DNA from: an uncultured Catenibacillus sp.
Lineage (GTDB): Bacteria; Bacillota; Clostridia; Lachnospirales; Lachnospiraceae
Direction of reading: 5' to 3'
DNA: 64,000 nt
Assembly (NCBI GenBank): GCA_934339005.1
Contig: CAKRHR010000003.1
Location: 62,001-126,000, forward strand
This document shows, piece after piece, positions 7,920 through 16,161 of this stretch (the stretch's first letter is position 1; every line of letters begins with the position of its first letter). A model generated the notes under the pieces. That model made no database searches, was not told where the DNA came from, and saw only the letters and a list, made by a program, of their open reading frames with translations. The position numbers and the translations under genes are program-made.

Positions 7920-9455
7920 ATGTTAGAAGAAATAAAGATTGTAAAGCCTGCGGATATTGAAAAGCGCAGTATGGAGATTATAACCGCTGAGCTTGGCGGC
8001 CGCACATGGCCGGAACCGGAATTTTCAATCGTAAAGCGATGTATTCATACGGCAGCGGATTTTGATTATGCAGATAATCTGTGCTTTTCAGAAAATGCGA
8101 TTGCATCTGCCATAGGGGCGTTGACAGCAGGCGCAACAATCGTGACAGATACACAGATGGCAGCGGCAGGCATCAATAAAAAGACATTGGCGCAGTTTGG
8201 CGGACAGGTGCGCTGTTTTATGAGTGATGAAGCTGTAGCTGCCAGAGCGAAAGCGCGTGGTGTGACTCGTGCCTCTATCTGTATGGAAGAAGGGGCAAAG
8301 CTTGACGGTCCGCTGATTTTTGCCATTGGCAATGCACCGACAGCATTAATCCGGTTGTATGAGATGATTCAAAACGGTGAAGTGAAGCCGGATTTGATTA
8401 TCGGCGTGCCGGTGGGGTTTGTCAATGTCGTTGAATCCAAAGAGTTAATTATGAAAGCTGGTGTGCCGTATATCGTTGCCAGGGGCCGGAAGGGCGGCAG
8501 CAATATTGCAGCGGCTATCTGCAATGCACTTTTATATTATTGCATTCAAAATAAGGATATGGGTGTGCAGACATCCAATACAGGTATTAATCTGAAAAAA
8601 GCATCAGAAACATTTCAGAAGTTTATGTCCCAATATGACATTCACGATGATATGATTAAATTAAAGGTTGTGCACACGATGGCGGTGCGCAATTCATGCG
8701 AATACATTGCAAAGCATCTTGGCCTTGATGATGAAGATGTGGCGCTGGCAGTGCTTATTGGGCTTTTGCACGATGTGGCACGTTTTGATCAGGCTGTGCG
8801 TTTTAAATCATTTAATGATGTGACCACGGTAGACCATGCGATGCTAGGTGTCCGTATGCTGTTTGGCGACTGGAAACCTGATTATGAGAAAAATCGCCCA
8901 TTAGACGCTATGGATACGGAAAAATGGGCAAAGGTCAATGCACTGGATAATGTACCGGGACCGATGATTCGAATGTTTGTTGAGGATGACAGATATGACC
9001 AGATTATTTATGATGCGATTTTAAATCACAATCGTTTTGCCATCATGGATGGACTTGACGAGCGCACATTGCTGCATGCAAAGATTATCAGAGATGCGGA
9101 TAAGCTTGATAATTACCGTGTCAAACTGGAAGATCCAATCCAGGCAATTATCGGATATGATGAGGATATTACAAAAGCATCGCCGGTATCTGACAGGGTT
9201 TATGAAGATTCGATGCATCGCAGATCTGTATTTTCACCGACACGAAGGACACCTGCGGATATTTGGATGTCTTATTTTGCAGCGACGTTTGACATCTATT
9301 TTAAGGCGTCACTTGAGTTGATTGCGAAAAACCACTGGATAGAAAAGATGGCCGACAGGATTCATTTTACGAATCCTGATACACATAAAAAAATGCAAGA
9401 TGTTCAGAATGAAGTTCTGAACTTTATAAATGAAAGGATTGAGCAACATGATTAA
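7920..9455 (+). CDS. cbiC: Precorrin-8X methylmutase fused to an HD-domain phosphohydrolase
   Basis: Residues ~1-210 are CbiC/CobH, which moves the C11 methyl to C12 to form (hydrogeno)cobyrinate: RCIHTAADFDYA carries the expected catalytic His43, followed by DTQMAAAGI and PVGFVNVVESKE. Residues ~235-511 form an HD domain with metal-type residues in order: VVHT, LLHDVARFD (His284-Asp285), DHAMLG, LNHNRF and RDADKLD. CbiC alone is usually ~210 residues, so this is a true fusion read through one open frame. The frame is open from a GTG at 7896, but the ATG at 7920 has GGAG eight bases ahead. The HD half could be a phosphatase or nucleotidase; its substrate is not deducible. The end overlaps the next gene by 8 bases. 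Confidence 0.9.
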   Translation: MLEEIKIVKPADIEKRSMEIITAELGGRTWPEPEFSIVKRCIHTAADFDYADNLCFSENAIASAIGALTAGATIVTDTQMAAAGINKKTLAQFGGQVRCFMSDEAVAARAKARGVTRASICMEEGAKLDGPLIFAIGNAPTALIRLYEMIQNGEVKPDLIIGVPVGFVNVVESKELIMKAGVPYIVARGRKGGSNIAAAICNALLYYCIQNKDMGVQTSNTGINLKKASETFQKFMSQYDIHDDMIKLKVVHTMAVRNSCEYIAKHLGLDDEDVALAVLIGLLHDVARFDQAVRFKSFNDVTTVDHAMLGVRMLFGDWKPDYEKNRPLDAMDTEKWAKVNALDNVPGPMIRMFVEDDRYDQIIYDAILNHNRFAIMDGLDERTLLHAKIIRDADKLDNYRVKLEDPIQAIIGYDEDITKASPVSDRVYEDSMHRRSVFSPTRRTPADIWMSYFAATFDIYFKASLELIAKNHWIEKMADRIHFTNPDTHKKMQDVQNEVLNFINERIEQHD

Positions 9456-10659
9456 AATTGATATTTTTTCAGGTTTTTTAGGTTCAGGTAAAACCACATT
9501 AATTAAAAAACTGCTTGAAGAAGCATTTAAGGGCGAACAGGTAGTCCTGATTGAAAATGAATTTGGTGAAATCGGTATTGATGGCGGTTTCTTAAAGGAT
9601 GCCGGCATTGAGATTACAGAGATGAACTCAGGCTGTATCTGCTGTTCACTTGTAGGTGATTTTGGCAAAGCACTGACAAAAGTTATCGAAGAATACCATC
9701 CAGACCGTATTCTGATCGAGCCATCAGGTGTTGGCAAGCTTTCAGACGTTATGGCTGCTGTAAAGAAAATTACAGTGGACGGTGAAGTTGAGTTAAACAG
9801 CCTTGTAACAGTTGTCAACGGACAGAGATGCAAGGTATTTATGAAGAATTTCGGTGAATTTTACAATAATCAGGTTGAATACGCAAAGACAATTGTTATG
9901 AGCCGTACTCAGAACATGAAGGATGAAAAGATTGAAGAAGCTGTAAAATTACTGCGTGAAAAGAATGAAGACGCAGCCATCATCACAACACCATGGGATG
10001 ACCTTGACGGTGCACAGATTCTTGCAACAATGGAACAGAAGATTTCTTTAGCAGACCAGTTATTTGAGGAAGAAGAAATCTGCCCATGTTGTGGCCATCA
10101 TCATGATCACGATGAAGAATGCCACGATCATGAACATGAGCATCACCATCACGATCATGATCACGATGAACATGAACATCATCACGATCATGACGAACAT
10201 GAACATCATCATGATCATGACGAACATGAACATCATCACGATCACGATGAACACGAACATCATCACGATCATGATGAGCATGAACATCATCACGATCATG
10301 ATGAACACGACCATGACCATGATTGCTGCGGACATGACCATGACCACCATCATCACCATGATCATGAAGGTCATCATCATGCAGACGATGTATTTACAAG
10401 CTGGGGTGTTGAAACACCACATAAATTCACAAAAGAAGAAATGGAAACAGCCCTCAAAGCACTGTCTGAAACAAATGAATACGGACAGATACTTCGTGCC
10501 AAAGGTATGGTTGCAGGCGTTGATGGTCAGTGGATTTACTTTGACCTTGTTCCTGAAGAATATGAGATGCGTACAGGCAGCCCTGAATATACAGGACGTA
10601 TCTGTGTCATCGGTACAGAATTAAAAGAAGATGCACTTAAGGAACTGTTCCACATCTAA
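9448..10659 (+). CDS. CobW/G3E-family GTPase with His/Asp-rich metal-binding insert
   Basis: A 403-residue CobW/ZNG-type GTPase, a family of metal chaperones for zinc or cobalt proteins. Residues 1-200 hold the P-loop GFLGSGKTTLIKKL, the metal-binding CICC (Cys63, 65, 66) and EPSGVGKL. A His/Asp/Glu-rich stretch follows (about 215-313) with five 9-residue repeats beginning DEHEHH, and then a CobW C-terminal domain. I start at ATG 9448 (AAAGGA upstream, overlap of 8 bases with cbiC) rather than 9430. Being next to corrin genes suggests cobalt or zinc supply to them. Cobalt versus zinc cannot be decided from sequence. Confidence 0.92.
   Translation: MIKIDIFSGFLGSGKTTLIKKLLEEAFKGEQVVLIENEFGEIGIDGGFLKDAGIEITEMNSGCICCSLVGDFGKALTKVIEEYHPDRILIEPSGVGKLSDVMAAVKKITVDGEVELNSLVTVVNGQRCKVFMKNFGEFYNNQVEYAKTIVMSRTQNMKDEKIEEAVKLLREKNEDAAIITTPWDDLDGAQILATMEQKISLADQLFEEEEICPCCGHHHDHDEECHDHEHEHHHHDHDHDEHEHHHDHDEHEHHHDHDEHEHHHDHDEHEHHHDHDEHEHHHDHDEHDHDHDCCGHDHDHHHHHDHEGHHHADDVFTSWGVETPHKFTKEEMETALKALSETNEYGQILRAKGMVAGVDGQWIYFDLVPEEYEMRTGSPEYTGRICVIGTELKEDALKELFHI
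10165..10299 (+). repeat. Five tandem 27-bp repeats in the CobW His-rich insert
   Basis: Five consecutive 27-base units (starting 10165, 10192, 10219, 10246, 10273), each encoding DEHEHHHDH, plus a degenerate partial sixth. Units differ only at synonymous positions (gat/gac, cat/cac, gaa/gag), so the peptide is conserved while the DNA has drifted. The array is in frame, so gain or loss of a unit would change the metal-binding arm by nine residues. Confidence 0.9.
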
Positions 10660-10682
10660 TTGGATGCAGGAGGATATAAACA

Positions 10683-11633
10683 ATGGATAGACCGACAACA
10701 CTTGTCTTTTTGATTACAGGTTTTCTGGATTCAGGTAAGACAACATTTATCAAATCTGTCGTAGAAGATTCTGATTTTACAGAAAATGAAAAATCACTGA
10801 TTATTCTCACAGAAGAGGGCGAAACTGAACTCGATGAGAAAGAACTTGCTGATTTGAATGCCAACGTTGTTTCAGTGGAAGACCAGGAAGAATTTACTTC
10901 AGAATTTCTTGAAAACTGTAATGGATTTTATAAACCAAGACTTGTATTTATTGAATACAATGGTATGTGGAAGATGGATGATGTACTTGATATGGAACTG
11001 CCGGATGGCTGGATGCTCAATCAGGTGCTGACAATGGTAGATGCTTCAACATTTGACGCATTTATGGCAAATATGAAGCCGATGTTATTTGATATTTTCC
11101 AGTATTCTGAGATGATTTTCTTCAATCGTTGTACAGAGGATATGCCGCTGACAACTTACCGCAGAAATATCCGTGCGATTAACCGTCGTGTACAGATTGG
11201 ATTCGAGGATGAAGAAGGAAATAACATTGATATTGGTAAAGAAGAATTACCATATGACATCAATGCCGATGTGATTGAAATCGGCGATGAGGACTTTGGT
11301 ACATTCTATGTAGATATTATGGATGAGCCTGAAAAATACGAAGGTAAGACGGTGTCTTATCTTGCAAAGGCTTATGTAGGCAAAGATTTGCCGGAGGGTT
11401 ATTTTGTGCCGGGACGTCATGCGATGACCTGCTGTGCAGATGATATTCGTTTCATCGGTTTTGCCTGCAAGACAAAGAATATCGATAAATTCAAAACAAA
11501 TATGTGGCTGAAGGTCACTGCCGTTGTGCGCATCGAATATTTCCCTGCTTACAATGGCAAAGGTCCTGTGCTTCACTTAAGACGCGCCACAAGCGCACCA
11601 AAACCAAAGGATGAACTAGTTTACTTTACCTGA
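10683..11633 (+). CDS. Degenerate CobW-like GTPase fused to a DUF1980/TIGR03943-like domain
   Basis: Residues 1-~170 resemble CobW GTPases: P-loop GFLDSGKTTFI near residue 14, VFIEYNGMW, and MVDASTF. The CxCC metal motif is absent (NANVVSVEDQEEF is in its place) and the expected NKxD is FNRCTED. Residues ~185-316 match the C-terminal part of YcgQ-type proteins (DUF1980/TIGR03943), including PGRHAMTCCADDIRFIGF with adjacent Cys250-Cys251. Start is the ATG at 10683 after AGGAGG. It follows the His-rich CobW by 23 bases and ends in a terminator, so the two probably act together in metal handling. Exact function unknown. Confidence 0.72.
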   Translation: MDRPTTLVFLITGFLDSGKTTFIKSVVEDSDFTENEKSLIILTEEGETELDEKELADLNANVVSVEDQEEFTSEFLENCNGFYKPRLVFIEYNGMWKMDDVLDMELPDGWMLNQVLTMVDASTFDAFMANMKPMLFDIFQYSEMIFFNRCTEDMPLTTYRRNIRAINRRVQIGFEDEEGNNIDIGKEELPYDINADVIEIGDEDFGTFYVDIMDEPEKYEGKTVSYLAKAYVGKDLPEGYFVPGRHAMTCCADDIRFIGFACKTKNIDKFKTNMWLKVTAVVRIEYFPAYNGKGPVLHLRRATSAPKPKDELVYFT

Positions 11634-11659
11634 TTGATAGTATTGATGCGGCGATTGAC

Positions 11660-11704
11660 AGGATGCAGTGGAAATTCATAAAATTTCGGCTGCATCCTTT
11701 TTAT
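11660..11704 (+). terminator. Rho-independent terminator after the cobW genes
   Basis: AGGATGCAG (11660-11668) pairs with CTGCATCCT (11690-11698); an inner GAAATT/AATTTC stem extends it and a T-run follows. It closes the cobalamin/cobW transcript. Confidence 0.9.
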
Positions 11705-11775
11705 ACATAAAAATCAATTAGTCGGTTATAGTATATTTAACCCCTTTGTTGAGAAAAAATATAAAATAAGCCTAC

Positions 11776-11804
11776 TTGAAATCTGATGCAAGTTACTATA
11801 TATT
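11776..11804 (+). promoter_or_regulatory. Promoter for eno
   Basis: TTGAAA (11776-11781), a 17-base spacer and TATATT (11799-11804). It would give a 5' untranslated leader of about 230 nt before the eno start at 12044. Confidence 0.55.
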
Positions 11805-11808
11805 AATA

Positions 11809-11830
11809 ATAGTTAGAAATAACTAACTAT
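11809..11830. promoter_or_regulatory. Perfect inverted repeat at the eno start site (candidate operator)
   Basis: ATAGTTAG (11809-11816), six bases, then CTAACTAT (11823-11830). It lies five bases after the proposed -10, over the expected transcription start, where a dimeric repressor would block initiation. The cognate regulator is not identifiable from the site. Confidence 0.5.
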
Positions 11831-11850
11831 AGTGTGAATAAATCATTTTA

Positions 11851-11989
11851 GGACTCCCGGCAATACCGGAAGATAGCTACTTCCGGTGGGGACTCCGCCT
11901 TTAAATTGGAAATTTGTCACTGTTTAAAACTGAGAAATTCTATAAACTGACATAGAATTTCGGATGCTTGAAAGCAAAGTTTTAAACAG
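11851..11989 (+). ncRNA. Structured 5' leader of eno (two RNA elements, unidentified)
   Basis: First element (11851-11896): the stem ACCGGAAG/CTTCCGGT with a 7-base loop is flanked by direct copies of GGACTCC at 11851 and 11890; an alternative CCGG/CCGG pairing would compete with it. Second element (11920-11989): an outer 12-bp helix CTGTTTAAAACT/AGTTTTAAACAG encloses a 10-bp hairpin GAAATTCTAT/ATAGAATTTC and a small GCTTGAAAGC hairpin, that is, a three-way junction. It ends about 55 nt before the eno ATG. No T-run follows either element. I do not recognise it as a known riboswitch; it is not the fluoride class sometimes found near eno. Confidence 0.55.
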
Positions 11990-12043
11990 GTCAATGAATT
12001 TAAATAACTCAATGACATTAAATTGGAAGGAGATTTTAAAACA

Positions 12044-13339
12044 ATGGATTATTTACAGATTGAAAAAGTCATCGGCAGAGAGATTCTGGATTCCAGAGGC
12101 AATCCGACAGTTGAAGCAGAAGTTTATTTGGTTGACGGTACAATCGGCAGAGGTATGGCACCAAGCGGTGCATCCACAGGTGAATTTGAAGCCCTTGAAC
12201 TTCGCGATGGCGATAAGAGCAGATATCTTGGCAAAGGTGTTACAAAAGCCGTTGAAAATATCAATACAGTAATTAACGACACACTTCGTGGTATGGACGC
12301 ATCAGACATTTATGCAATTGACAAAGCAATGATTGATGCAGATGGTACAAAAGATAAATCAAACCTTGGTGCAAATGCCATTCTTGCAGTATCTATCGCA
12401 TCTGCAAGAGCAGCATCTATTGCACTTGATATTCCATTATACAGATTCCTCGGCGGTATCACAGGCAATCGTCTGCCAGTGCCAATGATGAATATCATCA
12501 ATGGTGGATGCCATGCATTATCTTCGGGTCTTGACGTTCAGGAATTTATGATTATGCCTGTTGGTGCACCTTCATTTAAAGAATGTTTAAGATGGTGTGC
12601 TGAAGTATTCCATGCACTTGCAGCAATCTTAAAAGAACGCGGACTTGCAACATCTGTTGGTGATGAAGGTGGTTTTGCACCCGCATTAAAATCTGATGAA
12701 GAAGCCATCGAAACAATCCTTGAAGCAGTGAAAAAAGCAGGTTATGAGCCGGGACGCGATTTCAGAATCGCTATGGATGCTGCATCTTCAGAATGGAAGA
12801 CAGGTAAAGTCGGCGAATACAAACTGCCAAAAGCCGGTACAGTATATACTTCAGAACAGTTGATTGAACACTGGAAGAAATTAGTTGAAAAATACCCAAT
12901 TATCTCTATTGAGGATGCCCTGGATGAAGAAGACTGGGAAGGCTGGAAAAAACTTACAGCAGAACTTGGTGATAAAGTACAGCTTGTCGGTGATGACTTA
13001 TTTGTTACAAATACAGAAAGACTTTCAAAAGGTATCGAGCTTGGCTGCGGTAACTCTATCCTGATTAAATTAAATCAGATCGGTTCCGTATCTGAAACAC
13101 TTGAAGCCATCAAGATGGCACATAAAGCAGGTTATACAGCAATTTCTTCACACCGTTCAGGTGAAACAGAAGACACAACAATCGCTGACCTTGCAGTCGC
13201 ATTAAACACTTGCCAGATTAAGACAGGTGCCCCAAGCAGAACAGAACGTGTCGCAAAATACAACCAGTTACTGCGTATCGAAGAACAGCTTGGTTCGTCC
13301 GCAGTTTACCCGGGTATGAAGGCATTTAATGTAAAATAA
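12044..13339 (+). CDS. eno: Enolase
   Basis: Phosphopyruvate hydratase interconverts 2-phosphoglycerate and phosphoenolpyruvate in glycolysis. The 431 residues contain REILDSRGNPTVE at the start, GASTGEFEALELRDGD, SVGDEGGFAP, VGDDLFVTN and the catalytic-lysine segment LIKLNQIGS, then SHRSGETEDT. The ATG at 12044, after GGAAGGAG, is preferred over an in-frame upstream ATG at 12023. It is a monocistronic unit with a long structured leader upstream and a strong hairpin terminator downstream. Confidence 0.98.
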   Translation: MDYLQIEKVIGREILDSRGNPTVEAEVYLVDGTIGRGMAPSGASTGEFEALELRDGDKSRYLGKGVTKAVENINTVINDTLRGMDASDIYAIDKAMIDADGTKDKSNLGANAILAVSIASARAASIALDIPLYRFLGGITGNRLPVPMMNIINGGCHALSSGLDVQEFMIMPVGAPSFKECLRWCAEVFHALAAILKERGLATSVGDEGGFAPALKSDEEAIETILEAVKKAGYEPGRDFRIAMDAASSEWKTGKVGEYKLPKAGTVYTSEQLIEHWKKLVEKYPIISIEDALDEEDWEGWKKLTAELGDKVQLVGDDLFVTNTERLSKGIELGCGNSILIKLNQIGSVSETLEAIKMAHKAGYTAISSHRSGETEDTTIADLAVALNTCQIKTGAPSRTERVAKYNQLLRIEEQLGSSAVYPGMKAFNVK

Positions 13340-13382
13340 AGAGAAAATCTTAAAGATAATCAAAATAACACTGAGATAAGTA

Positions 13383-13439
13383 AAAAAGCAGTGATGCATT
13401 TAAGAGAGAAAAATTTCTTAATGCATCACTGCTTTTTGC
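13383..13439. terminator. Terminator after eno
   Basis: A long hairpin with arms AAAAAGCAGTGATGCATT and its near-complement ending in GCTTTTTG. A-rich on one side and T-rich on the other, so it could work in both directions. Confidence 0.9.
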
Positions 13440-13510
13440 AATATGGAGGTTGCTTTTTCTGTGCGCAGGTGCTAATATCTATTTAAAGAATATTTTAAAT
13501 AGGTGGTTGC

Positions 13511-13852
13511 ATGAGTAAAACAAATTTATTTAAAGTGTTGGCAGACAGCCAGCGAAGATGCATTCTGGAAATGCTGAAGGAAGGACAGATGAATGCGGGG
13601 GAGATTGCAGAGAAGCTGCAAATCACACCGGCGGCACTGTCGTATCACTTAAAACTGTTAAAAAGTGCAGATTTGGTGTCCGAATACAAGGAAAAGAATT
13701 TTGTATATTATGAAATCAATACAACGGTGTTTGATGAATTAATCATGTGGGTAGCACAGTTTGGGGGTAAGCTGGATGAAAAAAGTTATGTGGGGCATCG
13801 CGATGGTACCGTTTGTGGTGACAAGCCTGATTTTACAGGGACTTCCAGATAA
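13511..13852 (+). CDS. sdpR: ArsR-family repressor, SdpR-like
   Basis: A 113-residue winged-helix repressor. MSKTNLFKVLADSQRRCILEML opens like SdpR and autorepressor relatives, and AGEIAEKLQITPAALSYHLKLLKSADLV is the recognition-helix region. No metal-binding Cys motif of the ArsR type (ELCVC) is present, which agrees with the SdpR subgroup. The last ~25 codons overlap the beginning of the following membrane-protein gene by 77 bases, so the tail is probably not conserved. AGGTGGTTGC precedes the ATG. In Bacillus the SdpR/SdpI pair forms a signalling and immunity circuit. Confidence 0.85.
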   Translation: MSKTNLFKVLADSQRRCILEMLKEGQMNAGEIAEKLQITPAALSYHLKLLKSADLVSEYKEKNFVYYEINTTVFDELIMWVAQFGGKLDEKSYVGHRDGTVCGDKPDFTGTSR

Positions 13853-14546
13853 ATTGCCAATGCATTATGATTTGCAGGGCAATATTGACCGTTGGGGCAG
13901 CAAGACGGAGGAGTTGATTTTCCCGATTATCATATTGCTCTTTACCGGCTTCTGGCATGTGATGATTGCTTATTATGAAAGGAAAGCCAAGATGGTACCG
14001 AAGGATAAAGATAACTCTGAAAGTAAGGTTAAAGAGATGACAACAGATAAAGTTGCTTCGGTAAGCAAGGCACAGGCAGCTGCAAAATCAAACAGCAAGC
14101 TTTTAACTATTGTTGGAATTTGTATGGCGGTGATGTTTGGTGTGATGCATTTTGCGATACTTTATGCTTCCTGTGTGCAGGCCAATGCAGGATTAAGCAC
14201 AATGACTTTGGACATCGGAAAACTGACATGTACCCTGGCAGGAATCTTTTTTATAATTATCGGAAATTTCCTGCCAAAAACAAAACTTAACAGTACAGTG
14301 GGTGTCAGAACACCATGGAGTTTGTACAATGAAAATACATGGCGTTTAAGTAATCGTTTGGGTGCATGGCTGATGATTATTGCAGGTCTGCTTACGGTTT
14401 TAACAACCGTTGTTGCCGATGGCAATATCAGTACAATCCTGCTGGTAGTATACCTGATTGCAGCATCAGTAGTACTCATTATTTACTCAAAAATCGTTTA
14501 TGACCGAGAACGCCGGGCAGAATCAAAAAAGGATGAGTTAAAATGA
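13776..14546 (+). CDS. sdpI: SdpI-family membrane protein (DUF1648 plus SdpI domain)
   Basis: A membrane protein of about 256 residues. The N-terminal DUF1648 segment has LPDKLPMHYDLQGNIDRWGSK, and the C-terminal SdpI domain has GVRTPWSLYNENTWRLSNRLG. About six hydrophobic helices are visible. The ATG at 13776 with GGGGG 9 bases upstream is preferred over TTG at 13761. In Bacillus subtilis SdpI gives immunity to the SdpC toxin and sequesters SdpR. No sdpC-like gene lies nearby, so here it may be a stand-alone immunity or envelope-stress protein. It overlaps sdpR by 77 bases, showing tight coupling. Confidence 0.85.
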   Translation: MKKVMWGIAMVPFVVTSLILQGLPDKLPMHYDLQGNIDRWGSKTEELIFPIIILLFTGFWHVMIAYYERKAKMVPKDKDNSESKVKEMTTDKVASVSKAQAAAKSNSKLLTIVGICMAVMFGVMHFAILYASCVQANAGLSTMTLDIGKLTCTLAGIFFIIIGNFLPKTKLNSTVGVRTPWSLYNENTWRLSNRLGAWLMIIAGLLTVLTTVVADGNISTILLVVYLIAASVVLIIYSKIVYDRERRAESKKDELK

Positions 14547-14606
14547 CAAGTGCTATATTTGTTATCATGCAAAGATATAATAGGGCAAGGATTATTCGTT
14601 TTAAAT

Positions 14607-16160
14607 TTAGATACACAAATAATCCCAGGCCTTAAACGACAATTCATATAAAAACATCAAATGACTGTCAGTAAATGAAATATCGAGGATTTCTTCGATT
14701 TTTTTGACGCGGTAGAAGAAGGTACTGCGGTGGATGTGCAGTGCCTCAGCCGCCTTAGTGGCATTGCGGTCATTGTCCAGATAAGCCCGCAACGTTGCCA
14801 CAAATTCCGTATGAAACTCCAGATCATAGCCATGCAAATGATGGATATGATGATGCAGACCAACCTCAAGTCCGGTGTAATCGCAATTATGAAACAGATA
14901 CGTCGGAAAAAGTTCATGGGCGAAGAACAGACAACCACTAACGTTGGTCGTTTCACCGAGAATCAGTGCGTTTTCCGCCTGCTTGTAAAATGCGCGAATC
15001 TTTAAAATATCCACAAATGGCTGACTGATGCCGACATGCATGCGGTTAAGCTCTGCAAATGCCCGAAGCTTGGCAGTAAAACGTTCATCCAGAGAAATCG
15101 GATTATCCTGATTCAAAAACAGCACAATACTGTCCCTGTAAACAACAGACATACTATTTGGATAATTGCTGCGCAGATTTGTGATTTGACGCTTGTTGAA
15201 TAAATCACTGTTGTGCGGTTCAGAGCATTTTAAGATTATCAGGCAAAAATAACGACAGAACTTTCGGTCCAAAAGCGCAAGACGTTCACTGATAATATTC
15301 ACATCATTAAATTTACCCTCAAGCAGATCTACAAGAAAATTCTCATATTTTAAACCGGTTCTTGCAACAAAGAAATCATGCTTTTGCATTTCAATCGCGC
15401 AGACATCGGCAAGCTCGGTAATCAGGCGCAAATCATAGCTGGAAGGCTCTCTGTCCAGACACACAGCCACATGACCGACCATAACATTTTGAATACGAAT
15501 TGCACAAAATGCCCAGCGATTATCAGGATGGTCCGGAGAATGAATCGCAAAAGCGTGTTTTTCTTTATAAATCATGGATTCAAAGTGATTGCGCTTTAAA
15601 CTCTCGACCTCGCTGTCACTTAAATAACTGTGTTCATTGATGGTAGTCACACCGTAAGGAAATGCTTCCATTTTATCAGAAATTGCAATAAAATTGTAGC
15701 TGGCATCACAAATACCAATCGGACTTTTCAAAAAATCTTCAGCCACAGACAGTACATCGCGGATGCCGCTGCCATGGTAGAGTGCATAATACAAATCCTG
15801 CACCTGATGCTCATGGCGGCTTTCATTTTTCATTAATTCAACAATATGATGGTACAGTGTCATCATATCGGGCAGCTTCGTAAACTGAATCGTGTGAAAT
15901 GGCGCAGGCATCGGCGCGGTACTTAAAATATAATATGTGCCGGAAGTTGGTGGCATCGGAAGTCTTTTGCCAAGCTCTTCAGGATGTGCGCACAAATACA
16001 ACGTATCTTCATCATACATAATCTCAGGATGGATAAGCTCTGTTTTATAAATATCGGTTTCACCATCATATTCAGAGAGTACAATTGACTGAAACTGCTC
16101 GCGAATATATTCTGTAATTTTCTTTAATTTTAACAAAATGTTCACCTTCTCATTAGACAA
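14607..16160 (-). CDS. PucR/CdaR-type transcriptional regulator
   Basis: About 517 residues. The C-terminal ~60 residues hold the PucR-type helix-turn-helix: LRAYLDNDRNATKAAEALHI then HRSTFFYRVKKIEEIL, diagnostic for this family (HTH_30). The middle is GGDEF-like/GAF-like regulatory sequence, with SPIGICDASYNFIAIS resembling a sensory segment. The start is uncertain: the frame is open from a TTG at 16160, but GTG at 16145 or TTG at 16136 (after AGAAGG) are alternatives. The gene is divergent from the redox cluster at 16343, and an inverted repeat lies between, so it is the likely regulator of that cluster. PucR relatives often respond to small metabolites such as purine-catabolism intermediates; the ligand here is unknown. 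Confidence 0.85.
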   Translation of the reverse strand: MSNEKVNILLKLKKITEYIREQFQSIVLSEYDGETDIYKTELIHPEIMYDEDTLYLCAHPEELGKRLPMPPTSGTYYILSTAPMPAPFHTIQFTKLPDMMTLYHHIVELMKNESRHEHQVQDLYYALYHGSGIRDVLSVAEDFLKSPIGICDASYNFIAISDKMEAFPYGVTTINEHSYLSDSEVESLKRNHFESMIYKEKHAFAIHSPDHPDNRWAFCAIRIQNVMVGHVAVCLDREPSSYDLRLITELADVCAIEMQKHDFFVARTGLKYENFLVDLLEGKFNDVNIISERLALLDRKFCRYFCLIILKCSEPHNSDLFNKRQITNLRSNYPNSMSVVYRDSIVLFLNQDNPISLDERFTAKLRAFAELNRMHVGISQPFVDILKIRAFYKQAENALILGETTNVSGCLFFAHELFPTYLFHNCDYTGLEVGLHHHIHHLHGYDLEFHTEFVATLRAYLDNDRNATKAAEALHIHRSTFFYRVKKIEEILDISFTDSHLMFLYELSFKAWDYLCI

Positions 16161-16161
16161 A

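Noticed and set aside
10060..10624. Long open frames on both strands through the His-rich part of the cobW gene
   Set aside because: They consist of Met/Ile/Thr/Val strings produced by reading the CAT/GAT repeat in other frames; no ribosome binding site or motif.
11851..11989. Fluoride riboswitch of the type sometimes found before eno
   Set aside because: The conserved core of that class is not present; described only as an unidentified structured leader.
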